In this document: positions 33,361 through 42,214 of the stretch, piece by piece
How the letters are laid out: the number at the start of each line of letters is the position of its first letter
How positions within the stretch are numbered: position 1 is the first letter of the stretch
Assembly: GCA_963678215.1 (NCBI GenBank)
Contig: OY782758.1
Location: forward strand, 620,001-684,000
Source of the DNA: Thiobius zoothamnicola
GTDB taxonomy: Bacteria; Pseudomonadota; Gammaproteobacteria; Chromatiales; Chromatiaceae
Length of the DNA stretch: 64,000 nucleotides
Reading direction: 5' to 3'
Position numbers and translations under genes: made by a program
Notes under the pieces: model-generated
Seen by the model: only the letters and a program-made list of their open reading frames with translations
Database searches by the model: none
What the model was told of the DNA's origin: nothing

Positions 33361-34023
33361 TCAGGATAAACGAGATTTGGCAGCGCGAATGATGCTATGC
33401 GCCACGTCATCAATCGACATTGACGTGGAATCTATGCGCAAAGCGCCTTCTGCTGGTTTCAGCGGTGCGGCGGCGCGATTCTGATCACGCTCATCACGTT
33501 CGCGTATCTCCGCTGCGAGGGTCGCAACCCTAGCAGTAATACCTTTCTCTTTCAACTGTTTATAACGCCTGAGCGCGCGCTCATCGGCGCTTGCCGTGAG
33601 GAACACCTTGAGCCGCGCTTGTGGAAAAACCACAGTGCCCATGTCGCGCCCATCAGCCACCAGGCCCGGCCGTTTGGCATAACCACGTTGCCAATCCAGC
33701 AAAGCGGCGCGCACCGCTGGCATGGCCGCCACCTTAGACGCCGCATTACCCGCAGTTTCGGTGCGAATTGCCAGCGTGACATCCTCTCCATTCAAAGTCA
33801 CTTGATTGGGCGCAAACTGCACTTGCATACCGCCTACTACCGAAACAAGAGCTTCGCCATCCGCCAAATCGGTTCCTGCCTGGGAGGCTGCATAGCCAAC
33901 CAGCCGATACAGTGCGCCAGAATCCAGTATATGCCAGCCATAATGCTGCGCCAGACGGGCAGCGACAGTTCCCTTCCCTGCGCCACTCGGCCCATCCAAA
34001 GTGATAATCGGAATATCAGGCAT
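33361..34023 (-). CDS. cmk: cytidylate kinase
   Basis: Cmk phosphorylates CMP and dCMP. The P-loop GPSGAGKGTVAARLA is near the N-terminus, with LDSGALYRL and GLVADGRDMGTVVFP in the CMP-binding and lid regions. The length of 220 residues is typical. The start at 34023 overlaps the aroA stop by 8 nt, so translation is coupled in the conserved aroA-cmk-rpsA-ihfB order. Confidence 0.96.
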   Translation of the reverse strand: MPDIPIITLDGPSGAGKGTVAARLAQHYGWHILDSGALYRLVGYAASQAGTDLADGEALVSVVGGMQVQFAPNQVTLNGEDVTLAIRTETAGNAASKVAAMPAVRAALLDWQRGYAKRPGLVADGRDMGTVVFPQARLKVFLTASADERALRRYKQLKEKGITARVATLAAEIRERDERDQNRAAAPLKPAEGALRIDSTSMSIDDVAHSIIRAAKSRLS

Positions 34024-35332
34024 GTGCAGCTTCAATCGCCAAACCCGCACGCTTGGCGAACGCGGCAAAATCAGGAAATGAAGTATTCACATTGGCGCAA
34101 TCACGGATCTTAATCGGCCCTTGCGCGCGTAAAGCGGCTATCGCAAACGCCATGGCGATGCGATGGTCGCCATGACTATCCACTTCGCCAGCTTGCAATT
34201 GTCCGCCCTGAATCACAATGCCATCTTGCGTGGTGCGCACTTCAATGCCTAAGGCGGCTAAACCATCCGCCATCACCTGAATACGATCAGACTCCTTAAC
34301 GCGCAACTCCTCAGCACCTGTCAACACGGTTTCACCCTCAGCACAGGCCGCCGCCACAAACAATACGGGAAACTCATCAATCGCCAGCGGAATCTGGTCG
34401 TGAGGGATGTGAATGCCTCGCAATGGCGCTGAACGAACGCGCAAATCCGCCACTGGTTCACCACCCGCCTCACGCGCATGCAAAAGATCGATATCAGCTC
34501 CCATCAATCGCAGAATGTTGATCACCCCGCAACGGGTTGGATTGACGCCAACATGGCGCAACAATAATGCTGAACCCTCGGCGATACTGGCCCCAACCAG
34601 AAAAAATGCGGCTGATGAAATATCCGCCGGGACATCCAGATCACAAGCGATTAACCGCCCTCCCCCTTGCACACCGCATTGCTCACCAGATCGCGTGACC
34701 GGATAACCAAAAGTCTGCAACATACGTTCCGTATGATCACGAGTGGGTGCCGGCTCAGTCACCCGGGTTTCGCCTTCCGCATATAACCCCGCCAGCAACA
34801 AACAGGACTTCACCTGAGCGCTGGCGACCGGCATGACATACTGAATCCCGGATAACTGCCTGACAGGCTTCATCACCAGCGGCGCAGTGCCTGCTCCCGT
34901 CGTTTCAATATCAGCGCCCATTTGTTGCAGAGGCCGCACCACTCGTCCCATCGGACGTTTAGAGAGGGAAGCGTCGCCCCGTAACGTCACCGGGAATCCC
35001 TGTCCCGCCAATAAACCACTGAGCAAACGCATCGAAGTGCCGGAGTTGCCCAGATCAAGCGCTTGTCCAGGCGCGCGCAAACCGCGCATGCCAACACCCT
35101 GAATCGTCACTTCACCTGCCGTCGGCCCGTTAATCTCCACCCCCATGGCGCGGAAAGCCTGTAAGGTCGCCAAAGCATCCTCGCCCTCCAGAAAACCATG
35201 AATATGCGTCACCCCCTCAGCCAAGGCGCCCAACATAATGGATCGATGGGAAATGGACTTATCGCCTGGCACACGCAGATCACCAGATAATACGCCACCA
35301 GCATTCACAATAAATTGCAGTTCAGTTGACAC
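34016..35332 (-). CDS. aroA: 3-phosphoshikimate 1-carboxyvinyltransferase (EPSP synthase)
   Basis: AroA joins shikimate-3-phosphate and phosphoenolpyruvate in aromatic amino acid synthesis. Signatures are VPGDKSISHRSIMLGAL, LGNSGTSMRLLSG and RVKESDRIQVMADGL, with the active-site Asp in PLAIDEFPVLF. The start is GTG at 35332; no ATG precedes the first domain strand. The length is 438 residues. No serC or tyrA lies directly upstream; a tcdA gene does. Confidence 0.96.
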   Translation of the reverse strand: MSTELQFIVNAGGVLSGDLRVPGDKSISHRSIMLGALAEGVTHIHGFLEGEDALATLQAFRAMGVEINGPTAGEVTIQGVGMRGLRAPGQALDLGNSGTSMRLLSGLLAGQGFPVTLRGDASLSKRPMGRVVRPLQQMGADIETTGAGTAPLVMKPVRQLSGIQYVMPVASAQVKSCLLLAGLYAEGETRVTEPAPTRDHTERMLQTFGYPVTRSGEQCGVQGGGRLIACDLDVPADISSAAFFLVGASIAEGSALLLRHVGVNPTRCGVINILRLMGADIDLLHAREAGGEPVADLRVRSAPLRGIHIPHDQIPLAIDEFPVLFVAAACAEGETVLTGAEELRVKESDRIQVMADGLAALGIEVRTTQDGIVIQGGQLQAGEVDSHGDHRIAMAFAIAALRAQGPIKIRDCANVNTSFPDFAAFAKRAGLAIEAAHA

Positions 35333-35390
35333 CTTTTTCTCTATCCGTTTTTGTCTCTAAAATAAATTATGCGCAACACCCAACCCACCA

Positions 35391-36140
35391 CTACTGGTTC
35401 GGAATACTCGCCAAATCATTCAACACATGCGCGGCGGCCAACATGCCAAAAGTCGCTGTCACCGGCATGCAAGCCCCAAACCCGGCGCAATTCAAAGAAT
35501 GATCCGTTTGTTCAGCACAATGGCGTGACGCCTTAACCGGCTCAGCCGACCAAACTGCTGGTACGCTGAACTGGCGCGTCAAGGTTCTCGGAAAACCATA
35601 GTCCTGACGCAACAGACGACGAGTACGCGCTAACAAAGCATCCTGCTCCGTTTTATGTAAATCCGATACCCGGATTTCACCCGGACTCAGTTGGCCGCCA
35701 GCAGCGCCAACAGTAATGACCGCAATATGCTGGCGGCGACAATAAGCGATCATCGCCGCCTTGATTCGGAAATCATCAATGCAATCAACCACCCAGGCAT
35801 ACCGCTTGTCGAGCAAAGTCGTCAAATTATCCAGCCCAACAAAATCTTCCATGCAATCCACCTGGCAGGCCGGGTTAATGAGCGCAATCCGCTCTGCCAG
35901 CACCTCTGTTTTCGCACGCCCTAACGTATCTTCCAACGCTTGTAGTTGGCGATTTATGTTCGATTCAGCAACATGATCAGCGTCAATCAGCGAAATATGG
36001 CTGACGCCACTACGGGCCAATGCCTCCACCACCCAGGAGCCAACGCCGCCAACGCCCACCACCGCAACATGTGCGGCAAACATGGCTTGCGCCTCCGATG
36101 CGCCATATAAACGCGCGATACCTGCGAAGCGGCGTTGCAA
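35391..36140 (-). CDS. tcdA: tRNA threonylcarbamoyladenosine dehydratase
   Basis: TcdA (CsdL) cyclises t6A37 of tRNA using ATP. The ThiF/E1-like fold shows VVGVGGVGSWVVEALARSG for ATP binding, LIDADHVAESNINRQ, and VVDCIDDFRIKAAMIAYC. The start is TTG at 36140 with AAAGG 9 nt upstream; an ATG at 36160 is out of frame. At 249 residues it is near the usual length. trmO, another t6A-modifying gene, is at the far end of the window. Confidence 0.94.
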   Translation of the reverse strand: MQRRFAGIARLYGASEAQAMFAAHVAVVGVGGVGSWVVEALARSGVSHISLIDADHVAESNINRQLQALEDTLGRAKTEVLAERIALINPACQVDCMEDFVGLDNLTTLLDKRYAWVVDCIDDFRIKAAMIAYCRRQHIAVITVGAAGGQLSPGEIRVSDLHKTEQDALLARTRRLLRQDYGFPRTLTRQFSVPAVWSAEPVKASRHCAEQTDHSLNCAGFGACMPVTATFGMLAAAHVLNDLASIPNQ

Positions 36141-36264
36141 GAATCAATACCTTTAATCATGACGAACAGGTGCGCGATGGTACACCCGAAAGAACAAATT
36201 GCCCAGATTCTGATAACGTTTACCCAACCCGAACCATCCATGCCACTGAGTACAAAGCAACGCC

Positions 36265-37005
36265 ATGATCTCATTAAATGGTTTGCCGCCCGAGCACCCA
36301 TTCCCGGACCCCGAACAAGCCAGATCCACCCGCAATGGCTTGATCGCGATTGGCGGCGACCTCTCACCAGCACGTCTGATACAAGCCTATAAACAAGGCA
36401 TTTTCCCCTGGTACGGTCAGGGCGACCCTATTTTATGGTGGAGTCCTGACCCGCGTACCGTGTTGATGCCTGATAAAATCCATCTATCACGCCGCTTAAA
36501 AAGAACCCTGAAACAGGCTGAATTCACGCTGACCATTGACCACTGCTTCAACGCCGTCACAGCCGCCTGCGCCGCACCACGCGCGAAGGAAAAGGATACT
36601 TGGCTGCTACCGGAAATGCGCCGGGCTTACCAAGATTTACACCAGACAGGCGTCGCACACTCTTTTGAACTTTGGCAACAAGATACGCTGGTTGGCGGCC
36701 TTTATGGCGTCGCGATCGGGAAAATGTTTTTCGGTGAATCCATGTTCAGCCATGTCGCCAACGCCTCAAAAATCGTCATGGCATATGTGTGCCAATTTTT
36801 ACAAAAACACCAATTCCCCCTACTTGACTGCCAGGTTTACAACCCGCACCTGATCCGTATGGGAGCACAAGAAATACCACGCCGACAATTCTTATCTTCC
36901 GTCCAGAAAGCGACCAAAATCGTGCAAAGCGCCGCGACCTGGCAAACAGAACCCATAAACTGTCGCCACTTGGTGGAACCGCAAGAAGTAGGGGTTATTT
37001 TATGA
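36265..37005 (+). CDS. aat: leucyl/phenylalanyl-tRNA--protein transferase
   Basis: Aat adds Leu or Phe to N-terminal Arg or Lys, creating N-degrons for ClpAP. The family motifs FPDPEQA, GLIAIGGDLSPARLIQAYKQ, GIFPWY, WWSPDPR and GGLYGVAIGKMFFGESMFS are all present. The length is 246 residues. It diverges from tcdA. The usual partner genes (bpt, infA) do not follow; a double thioredoxin gene does. Confidence 0.97.
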   Translation: MISLNGLPPEHPFPDPEQARSTRNGLIAIGGDLSPARLIQAYKQGIFPWYGQGDPILWWSPDPRTVLMPDKIHLSRRLKRTLKQAEFTLTIDHCFNAVTAACAAPRAKEKDTWLLPEMRRAYQDLHQTGVAHSFELWQQDTLVGGLYGVAIGKMFFGESMFSHVANASKIVMAYVCQFLQKHQFPLLDCQVYNPHLIRMGAQEIPRRQFLSSVQKATKIVQSAATWQTEPINCRHLVEPQEVGVIL

Positions 37006-37095
37006 CACACTCTGAATATGCTAAAAAACCGCCATCGCACTCTGCATCAATGGACATGTCAAGACGCACAACCCGCGTGCCGGGGAGAAAGATGT

Positions 37096-38139
37096 ATGAA
37101 ATACCCACGATTAATCGCATCATTATGCTTTGGGTTCCTGATCACCACCTTATCGACCCAAGCCGCTGATGAACAACTGGAGCAAGGCATGGTGAATCCC
37201 GGTTATCACGAACAGCCGCCTTGGTTCAAAGCCTCTTTTCTGGACATTCGCGAAGATATCAACGAAGCCACTGAAAATAATCAACGGCTGATGCTGTATT
37301 TTTATCAAGACGGCTGCCCCTATTGCGCCAAATTGTTACGCGACAATCTCGGCAATCCATCCATCGCCCAAGCAACACAACAACATTTTGATGTCATTGC
37401 AATCAACCTATGGGGTGATCGTGAAGTTGTTGATTTCGCCGGTAACATCACGACCGAGAAACAATTGGCTGAAGCCCTGCGCGTGCAATACACCCCGACG
37501 CTATTATTGCTGAACGAATCCGCTGAAGCCGTCTTACGCATTAACGGCTACTTTGCGCCGCATAAATTCCGGGCGGCTGTGGACTTCGTCGGCGGCAAAC
37601 ACGAAAAACAGCAGGATTTCCGCACCTTTTACGCTTCAGCCAATCCACAACCGGCCAGCGGCACGCTTCATCAACTGGCTAGCTCACTCACCATGCCACT
37701 GCATCTGGCGGACAATCGCGCGCAAAGCCACCGTCCTTTGCTCGTCATATTCGAGCAGAAAATCTGCCCTGACTGTGATGAACTGCATCAGGATATACTC
37801 CGGCGACCACAAATCGCCCATGCATTAACCAATCTGGACATCGCCGTGGTCGATATGTGGTCAAAAGAGCTGATCCAGACACCAGAAGGACGCACAATGC
37901 CCCTGACGGACTGGGCGAAGGCGCTCGGCATACACCATACGCCGAGCTGGGTGTTTTTCGATACCCAAGGTAAAGTGGTATTCCGCATTGAGGCTTATGT
38001 GAAAAGTTTCCACATTCACGGCGCGATAGATTATGTGGTCAGCCAGGCTTATCATGCGCAACCGAACTTCCAGCGTTTCCTGCAGCACCGGACGGATACG
38101 CTGCATGCGCGTGGCTTTAACATTAACCTGATGGACTGA
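37096..38139 (+). CDS. secreted protein with two thioredoxin-like domains
   Basis: This 347-residue protein has signal peptide MKYPRLIASLCFGFLITTLS ending near QAA. The first domain has the redox motif DGCPYCAKL (about residue 79), and the second has KICPDCDEL (about residue 227). Each is followed by a cis-Pro region (VQYTPTLLLL and IHHTPSWVFF), and the two halves look like a duplication. It resembles SoxW-type periplasmic thioredoxins. The ATG at 37096 is chosen for the signal peptide and GGAG upstream; the frame extends back to 37018. gshB follows 8 nt downstream, suggesting a thiol-redox operon. Confidence 0.82.
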   Translation: MKYPRLIASLCFGFLITTLSTQAADEQLEQGMVNPGYHEQPPWFKASFLDIREDINEATENNQRLMLYFYQDGCPYCAKLLRDNLGNPSIAQATQQHFDVIAINLWGDREVVDFAGNITTEKQLAEALRVQYTPTLLLLNESAEAVLRINGYFAPHKFRAAVDFVGGKHEKQQDFRTFYASANPQPASGTLHQLASSLTMPLHLADNRAQSHRPLLVIFEQKICPDCDELHQDILRRPQIAHALTNLDIAVVDMWSKELIQTPEGRTMPLTDWAKALGIHHTPSWVFFDTQGKVVFRIEAYVKSFHIHGAIDYVVSQAYHAQPNFQRFLQHRTDTLHARGFNINLMD

Positions 38140-38147
38140 GGTTAGCT

Positions 38148-39098
38148 ATGCAAGCCAATCTTGCCGTGCTGATGGATCCCATCGAGCACATCAAAATTCA
38201 CAAAGACAGCACCTTCGCCATGTTGCTTGAGGCTCAACGACGCGGCTGGCCCATCACCTATCTGCAACAAAAAGACTTGTACCAACGCGATGGCCGCACC
38301 TATGCCAAAGGCGCACCACTGAAAGTTTACGACCAAACCGGACGCTGGTTCGAGTTGGGCGAACACCTCACCCAACCGCTGGATACCTTTGATGTCGTGC
38401 TCATGCGCAAAGATCCGCCTTTCGACATGGAATACATCTACACCACTTATTTGCTGCAACAGGCCGCTGATACCGGCGTCTTAGTGGTGAATGACCCCAA
38501 GGCACTGCGCAACGCCAACGAAAAGCTCTCAACCGGGTTCTTCCCTCAACTATGCACGCCCAGTCTGGTCACTCGCCTGGCGGATGAACTGAACCATTTC
38601 ATTGATGAACAACAGGATGTCATCCTCAAGCCGCTGGACGGCATGGGTGGCGCTTCCATTTTCCGGGTCAAGCAAGCCGACCCGAATCGCGCGGTAATCA
38701 TTGAAACCCTGACAGCCCATGGCGCTCAATCCTGTATGGCACAGCGTTTCATTCCGGCGATCAGCCAGGGCGACAAACGCATTCTGGTGATTGATGGCGA
38801 GCCTGTGCCCTATGCCCTCGCGCGTATCCCGGCACCAGGGGAAACCCGCGGCAACCTGGCCGTTGGTGGACGTGGCGAAGGAATCGCGCTGACGGAACAC
38901 GACCGGGAAATCGTCGCCACCCTATCCCCTTATCTACGCCGTTCAGGTATCCTGTTCGCTGGCCTGGATGTCATCGGCGATTATTTAACCGAGATCAATA
39001 TCACCAGCCCGACCTGTATCCGCGAACTTGATGCTCAATATGGGCTGAATATCGCGGGACTCTTATTCGATTGTCTGGAGCAGAAACTCGCCGTATGA
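38148..39098 (+). CDS. gshB: glutathione synthetase
   Basis: GshB joins gamma-glutamylcysteine and glycine. This ATP-grasp protein of 316 residues has MDPIEHIKIHKDSTFAML, MRKDPPFDMEYIYTTYLL, the glycine-rich KPLDGMGGASIFRV, and NITSPTCIREL at the C-terminus, all typical of GshB. It lies between the double thioredoxin gene and apbE, overlapping apbE by ATGA. gshA is not in the window. Confidence 0.97.
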   Translation: MQANLAVLMDPIEHIKIHKDSTFAMLLEAQRRGWPITYLQQKDLYQRDGRTYAKGAPLKVYDQTGRWFELGEHLTQPLDTFDVVLMRKDPPFDMEYIYTTYLLQQAADTGVLVVNDPKALRNANEKLSTGFFPQLCTPSLVTRLADELNHFIDEQQDVILKPLDGMGGASIFRVKQADPNRAVIIETLTAHGAQSCMAQRFIPAISQGDKRILVIDGEPVPYALARIPAPGETRGNLAVGGRGEGIALTEHDREIVATLSPYLRRSGILFAGLDVIGDYLTEINITSPTCIRELDAQYGLNIAGLLFDCLEQKLAV

Positions 39099-40156
39099 GC
39101 ATGCTGACAAAGCGGTTACTCTCGCTCACCCTCATCATACTGATCACCCTCGGATCATCCAGCGGTTGCGCCCCCCCTTTGCCCGCGCAAAAATTCCGCC
39201 TGCTGGCGTTTGGCACCTATATTGATGTCGAAGTCATCGGCATCAACCAACCACGCGCCGAAGCCGCGCGACGCCAACTGCAACAAGATTTCGACCTCAT
39301 GCACCATGCCTGGCATGCCTGGGAACCCGGCCCCTTGGGCTATGTCAATGCATCCATCCGCGACGGCGTTCAACGTATTGCAGCTCCCCCTTCCACACTA
39401 CCGCTGATCAAAATATCGCAGGAACTCGCCAGACAAAGCGATTACCTGTTTGACCCCGGCATTGGTCAACTCGTTAAACTGTGGGATTTTCATCGTGGTG
39501 AACTAACCTCGCGTCAGCCCCCTGAACTCGAAGCTATTGATACTTTATTAAGCCAACAACCCAGTATCTGCCAACTCGCCGTCGATGGCTTTCATATCAA
39601 CTCCAACAACCCCGCCGTACAACTCGATTTCGGCGCGATTGGCAAAGGCTACGGCGTTGATCAAGCGATCCTGCGCTTACAAGAAATGGGCATTGACAGC
39701 GCGATCGTCAATGCCGGAGGCGATCTGCGCGCCATCGGATCACGCGCCGGAGTTCCCTGGCGGATCGCCATTCGCGGACCATCCGGCAGCGGCGTGCTTG
39801 CCTGGCTGCCCGTCAGCGACAATGGTGCCGTATTCACCTCGGGCGATTATGAACGTAACTTCACCTGGGACGGCGAATTTTACCACCACATTATCGACCC
39901 ACGTACCGGATACCCGGCGGAAGGTGCCGCATCCGTCACGGTATTGCATACTGACGCCACCACAGCAGACGCAGCCGCCACGGCATTATTTATCGCAGGG
40001 CCAGAAGACTGGCCACAGATCGCCCGTCAAATGGGCATTGATCAGGTCTTGCTCGTGGACACAGAAGGCCAAATCCACATGACGGAAAAAATGCAAAACC
40101 AAGTAAAATTGCGTCCGCTCACCAAACAACCGAGGATTGTCTCTCTCCCCGAATAA
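39095..40156 (+). CDS. apbE: FAD:protein FMN transferase (ApbE)
   Basis: ApbE attaches FMN to threonines of periplasmic redox proteins such as NqrB/C and RnfG. The N-terminus is a lipoprotein signal with lipobox SSGC. The motifs LDFGAIGKGYGVD, VNAGGDLRAIG and HHIIDPRTGYPA are present. The length is 353 residues. The start ATGA overlaps the gshB stop. No Nqr or Rnf genes are nearby. 40157-40270 shows nothing recognisable. Confidence 0.95.
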   Translation: MSMLTKRLLSLTLIILITLGSSSGCAPPLPAQKFRLLAFGTYIDVEVIGINQPRAEAARRQLQQDFDLMHHAWHAWEPGPLGYVNASIRDGVQRIAAPPSTLPLIKISQELARQSDYLFDPGIGQLVKLWDFHRGELTSRQPPELEAIDTLLSQQPSICQLAVDGFHINSNNPAVQLDFGAIGKGYGVDQAILRLQEMGIDSAIVNAGGDLRAIGSRAGVPWRIAIRGPSGSGVLAWLPVSDNGAVFTSGDYERNFTWDGEFYHHIIDPRTGYPAEGAASVTVLHTDATTADAAATALFIAGPEDWPQIARQMGIDQVLLVDTEGQIHMTEKMQNQVKLRPLTKQPRIVSLPE

Positions 40157-40270
40157 CCGGACTTTCGGATCAGACCGTCACCTGGTTGAACAACATCCGC
40201 AAAAGCGCGCCGTCATTCCCACACAGACGGTCAATCAAAACCAAACCGCAGCTTAGAGAGTGTCTTCAAA

Positions 40271-40589
40271 CTACTGAAGTCGCTTAAACATAAGACGGGA
40301 GAGGGTGAGAAAGAGCATGGTTTCGGAGGTATCAGGCAGAAATTCATAGTCCTTGGAAATCAGATCTTTGATACTGGCCGTAATAGCCAGACGCCGAGCA
40401 GCAGCTTCCGGGTTCCCTTGTGCAATTTCCTGTTCAACCAATTCGGAAACGTAAACTGAGAAGTGCTGGAGATTCTCAGGCCACCAAATCTCCGTAATAT
40501 TTTGCCAGGCGACCTTTACCAAATCATTGCTTGGACGTGCCGTGAGGTAACTGATAACCGATGATTCTATGTAGACCTTGGATTTTCAT
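40271..40589 (-). pseudogene. frameshifted PIN-domain (VapC-like) toxin
   Basis: Starting at ATG 40589, an extra A in AAAA (40583-40586) throws the frame. With one A removed the reading is MKSKVYIESSVISYLTARPS, then WWPENLQHFSVYVSELVEQE and NPEAAARRLAIT, a PIN-domain VapC-like family. The C-terminal part (FLPDTSETMLFLTLSRLMFK) does not match the usual end with the last acidic residues, so the gene is also truncated. It lies just outside attC1, with no antitoxin visible. Confidence 0.7.
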
Positions 40590-40620
40590 CACTGGATTAT
40601 ACGATGGCCTGGCTCTCGGC

Positions 40621-40734
40621 AGCTAACATCAAACTCAGCGGTACCCAACGCGAAGCGGCGTTTGCGTAATAATGGCGAAGCCATGCGCAAAAAGCCGCTG
40701 AGTGTTGGGTGTCCGCTGGAGCGCCGTGTTAGGC
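40621..40734. repeat. integron attC site 1
   Basis: 114 bp bounded by AGCTAAC and GTTAGGC, the RYYYAAC / GTTRRRY core pair of integron cassette recombination sites. Inside are nested inverted repeats: TCAGCGG..CCCAAC pairs with GTTGGG..CCGCTGGA, and GCGGC pairs with GCCGC around TGGCGAAGCCA. The antitoxin stop codon falls inside the right core, as is common in cassettes. Confidence 0.8.
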
Positions 40735-41028
40735 ATGATTTATGTGCAAATTTTTAAATACTGACACAGGGTCAGATTGAACAAGGCGCAGTAATACTTT
40801 TGCTGGCCCTGTAGGATGACGATGCCCTTGCTCCCAATTTTGTAATGTACGCACATTGACACCAATTAAAGAAGCAAACTTTGATTGAGAAAAACCAATA
40901 TCTTCACGTATTGCTTTTACATTTGGCTCTGGAAGCTCAAATGAACGAGAAGCACTTTTTTCGCCCCGGTGGATTTTGCCTGCCTCTTCGATACTGGCAA
41001 GTAATTCATTGAAATGTTCATCTTTCAT
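40729..41028 (-). CDS. HigA/NadS-like XRE antitoxin
   Basis: This 99-residue protein has a central helix-turn-helix (IGFSQSKFASLIGVNVRTLQ, then NWEQGHRHPTGPA). It is the antitoxin of a type II pair, neutralising and repressing its RelE/HigB toxin. Its start overlaps the toxin-frame stop by ATGA, so toxin precedes antitoxin, as in higBA. Its stop lies in the attC1 core. It is intact although the toxin frame is broken. Confidence 0.88.
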   Translation of the reverse strand: MKDEHFNELLASIEEAGKIHRGEKSASRSFELPEPNVKAIREDIGFSQSKFASLIGVNVRTLQNWEQGHRHPTGPAKVLLRLVQSDPVSVFKNLHINHA

Positions 41029-41347
41029 CGTTTGAACTCCGATTCGACAACCTTTTTTAAAATCGATAGTTGATTCTTAGTGAGGTTTTCTTGTTCATTC
41101 TTCGGATAAGCGTAGAGCATCAAAATTTGATCGTACTTGTTTGCCCAATAATAAATGACCCGGATTCCACCTCGTTTCCCGCGACTTTCAATTCGCCACC
41201 GAATTTTACGGATACCACCACTCTACCTTGTATTAAATCTCCCGTATTTGGAAATTGAAGTAAATGATTTTGCAGGGATTGATATTCATCATCTTGCATC
41301 AAGGCGTTGATGGTTTTGGTGAATATTGAAGTTTCGAGGATGACCAT
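41025..41347 (-). pseudogene. frameshifted HigB/RelE-family toxin
   Basis: The N-terminal frame reads MVILETSIFTKTINALMQDD through FPNTGDLIQG. The C-terminal frame reads GGIRKIRWRIESRGKRGGIR, VIYYWANKYDQILMLYAYPK and ends KKVVESEFKR, typical of the RelE/HigB-2 family. The frames differ by a two-base duplication (AGAG) near 41220; removing AG restores GSGGIRK. As read, the toxin is truncated or replaced by an unrelated tail. A sequencing error is possible. Confidence 0.8.
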
Positions 41348-41353
41348 ACCTCA

Positions 41354-41381
41354 ATAATACGTCATCGACGTATGTTGTCAA
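41354..41381 (-). promoter_or_regulatory. strong promoter with embedded operator for the higBA cassette
   Basis: On the minus strand TTGACA and TATTAT are separated by 16 bp, nearly consensus for sigma-70. The spacer and -10 contain the perfect palindrome ATACGTC-GAT-GACGTAT (41357-41373), a likely antitoxin operator. The predicted start of transcription falls at or beside the toxin ATG (41347), so the mRNA would be leaderless. Confidence 0.75.
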
Positions 41382-41397
41382 GTATGGTGGTTTGAAT

Positions 41398-41521
41398 GCC
41401 TAACGCTTGCGTAAGGGGCGCGGCCAACGGATGTAGCTACACCCACAAAATTTGGTGCACCACAGCCGCCGATTTGAGCTGCGGCGTTTTGCGCCGCGTC
41501 CCTTTGACGCACTTGTTAGCT
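41398..41521. repeat. integron attC site 2
   Basis: 124 bp bounded by GCCTAAC and GTTAGCT. The arms GCGTAAGGGGCGCGGC and GCCGCGTCCCTTTGACGC are inverted complements with the small interruptions typical of attC. The central part (about 41431-41485) has an imperfect secondary hairpin. It separates the higBA cassette from the PIN/RHH cassette. Confidence 0.88.
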
Positions 41522-41544
41522 GACATGTTTAGTTTGCCAAATGA

Positions 41545-41558
41545 TGGCATATATGCCA
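41545..41558 (+). promoter_or_regulatory. palindromic operator before the PIN toxin
   Basis: TGGCATATATGCCA is a 14-bp perfect palindrome directly before a TATAAA box (41560-41565). With the toxin ATG at 41569, transcription would again begin at or near the start codon. It probably binds the ribbon-helix-helix antitoxin. Confidence 0.5.
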
Positions 41559-41568
41559 CTATAAATCC

Positions 41569-41991
41569 ATGAGCAAAATAGTCATTGATAGTAGTGTGCT
41601 GGTGAGTGCGCTAATAGGTGAAGCTGGCCCTGCGCGGGAAGTTTTGAGGCAATGTTTGCTAGGGAATTACCTTCCGATGATAAACACTACATTGTTCTTG
41701 GAATATGAGGACGTGAGCAAACGCCCCCGAATTTTGCAGCTTTGCCCATTAACGCCCGATGAAATTCGTAGGCTATTGAATACGTTTTATAACGTTTGCG
41801 AATGGGTTCAAGTGCATTATTTATGGCGCCCCAACCTGAAAGACGAAGGCGACAACTTTTTAATTGAACTTGCTGTAGCCAGTAATGCGACTTGTATTGT
41901 GACGAACAACACAAAAGACTTGATGTACGCAGAGCTTACATTTGAAAACCTGCAAATACTTAAACCTGAACAGTTATTAAAAGGTAAGTGA
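41569..41991 (+). CDS. PIN-domain toxin (PIN_3 type)
   Basis: This 140-residue predicted RNase of a type II toxin-antitoxin pair has acidic PIN residues in VIDSSVLVSALIGE, FLEYEDVSK, NLKDEGDNFLIELA and VTNNTKDL. It should cleave RNA with Mg2+. The antitoxin gene starts 1 nt after its stop. The pair fills one integron cassette between attC2 and attC3. The frame is intact, unlike the two other toxins in the array. Confidence 0.87.
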   Translation: MSKIVIDSSVLVSALIGEAGPAREVLRQCLLGNYLPMINTTLFLEYEDVSKRPRILQLCPLTPDEIRRLLNTFYNVCEWVQVHYLWRPNLKDEGDNFLIELAVASNATCIVTNNTKDLMYAELTFENLQILKPEQLLKGK

Positions 41992-41992
41992 T

Positions 41993-42214
41993 ATGTCCAC
42001 CCTCACCGTACGATTGCCCGATGATAAACATGCCCGATTAAAAGCTTTGGCTGGACACCGTAAAATTAGCCTGAACAAACTTATTGAGGAAATATCTACC
42101 CAGGCTATTGCCGAATTTGACACCGAGGTGCGGTTTCGTGCTTTGGCGGCTACTAGTGATACTCGAAGAGGTTTGGAATTGCTAAATAAGCTAGATGTTC
42201 ATTTTGGCAGCTAA
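41993..42214 (+). CDS. ribbon-helix-helix antitoxin
   Basis: This 73-residue protein begins STLTVRLPDDKHARLKALAG with the beta-strand and helices of an Arc/CopG-type DNA-binding domain (RKISLNKLIEEIST). The C-terminal half (RALAATSDTRRGLELLNKLD) should wrap the toxin. It is translationally coupled to the PIN gene. Its stop codon TAA lies in the left core of attC3. Confidence 0.87.
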   Translation: MSTLTVRLPDDKHARLKALAGHRKISLNKLIEEISTQAIAEFDTEVRFRALAATSDTRRGLELLNKLDVHFGS

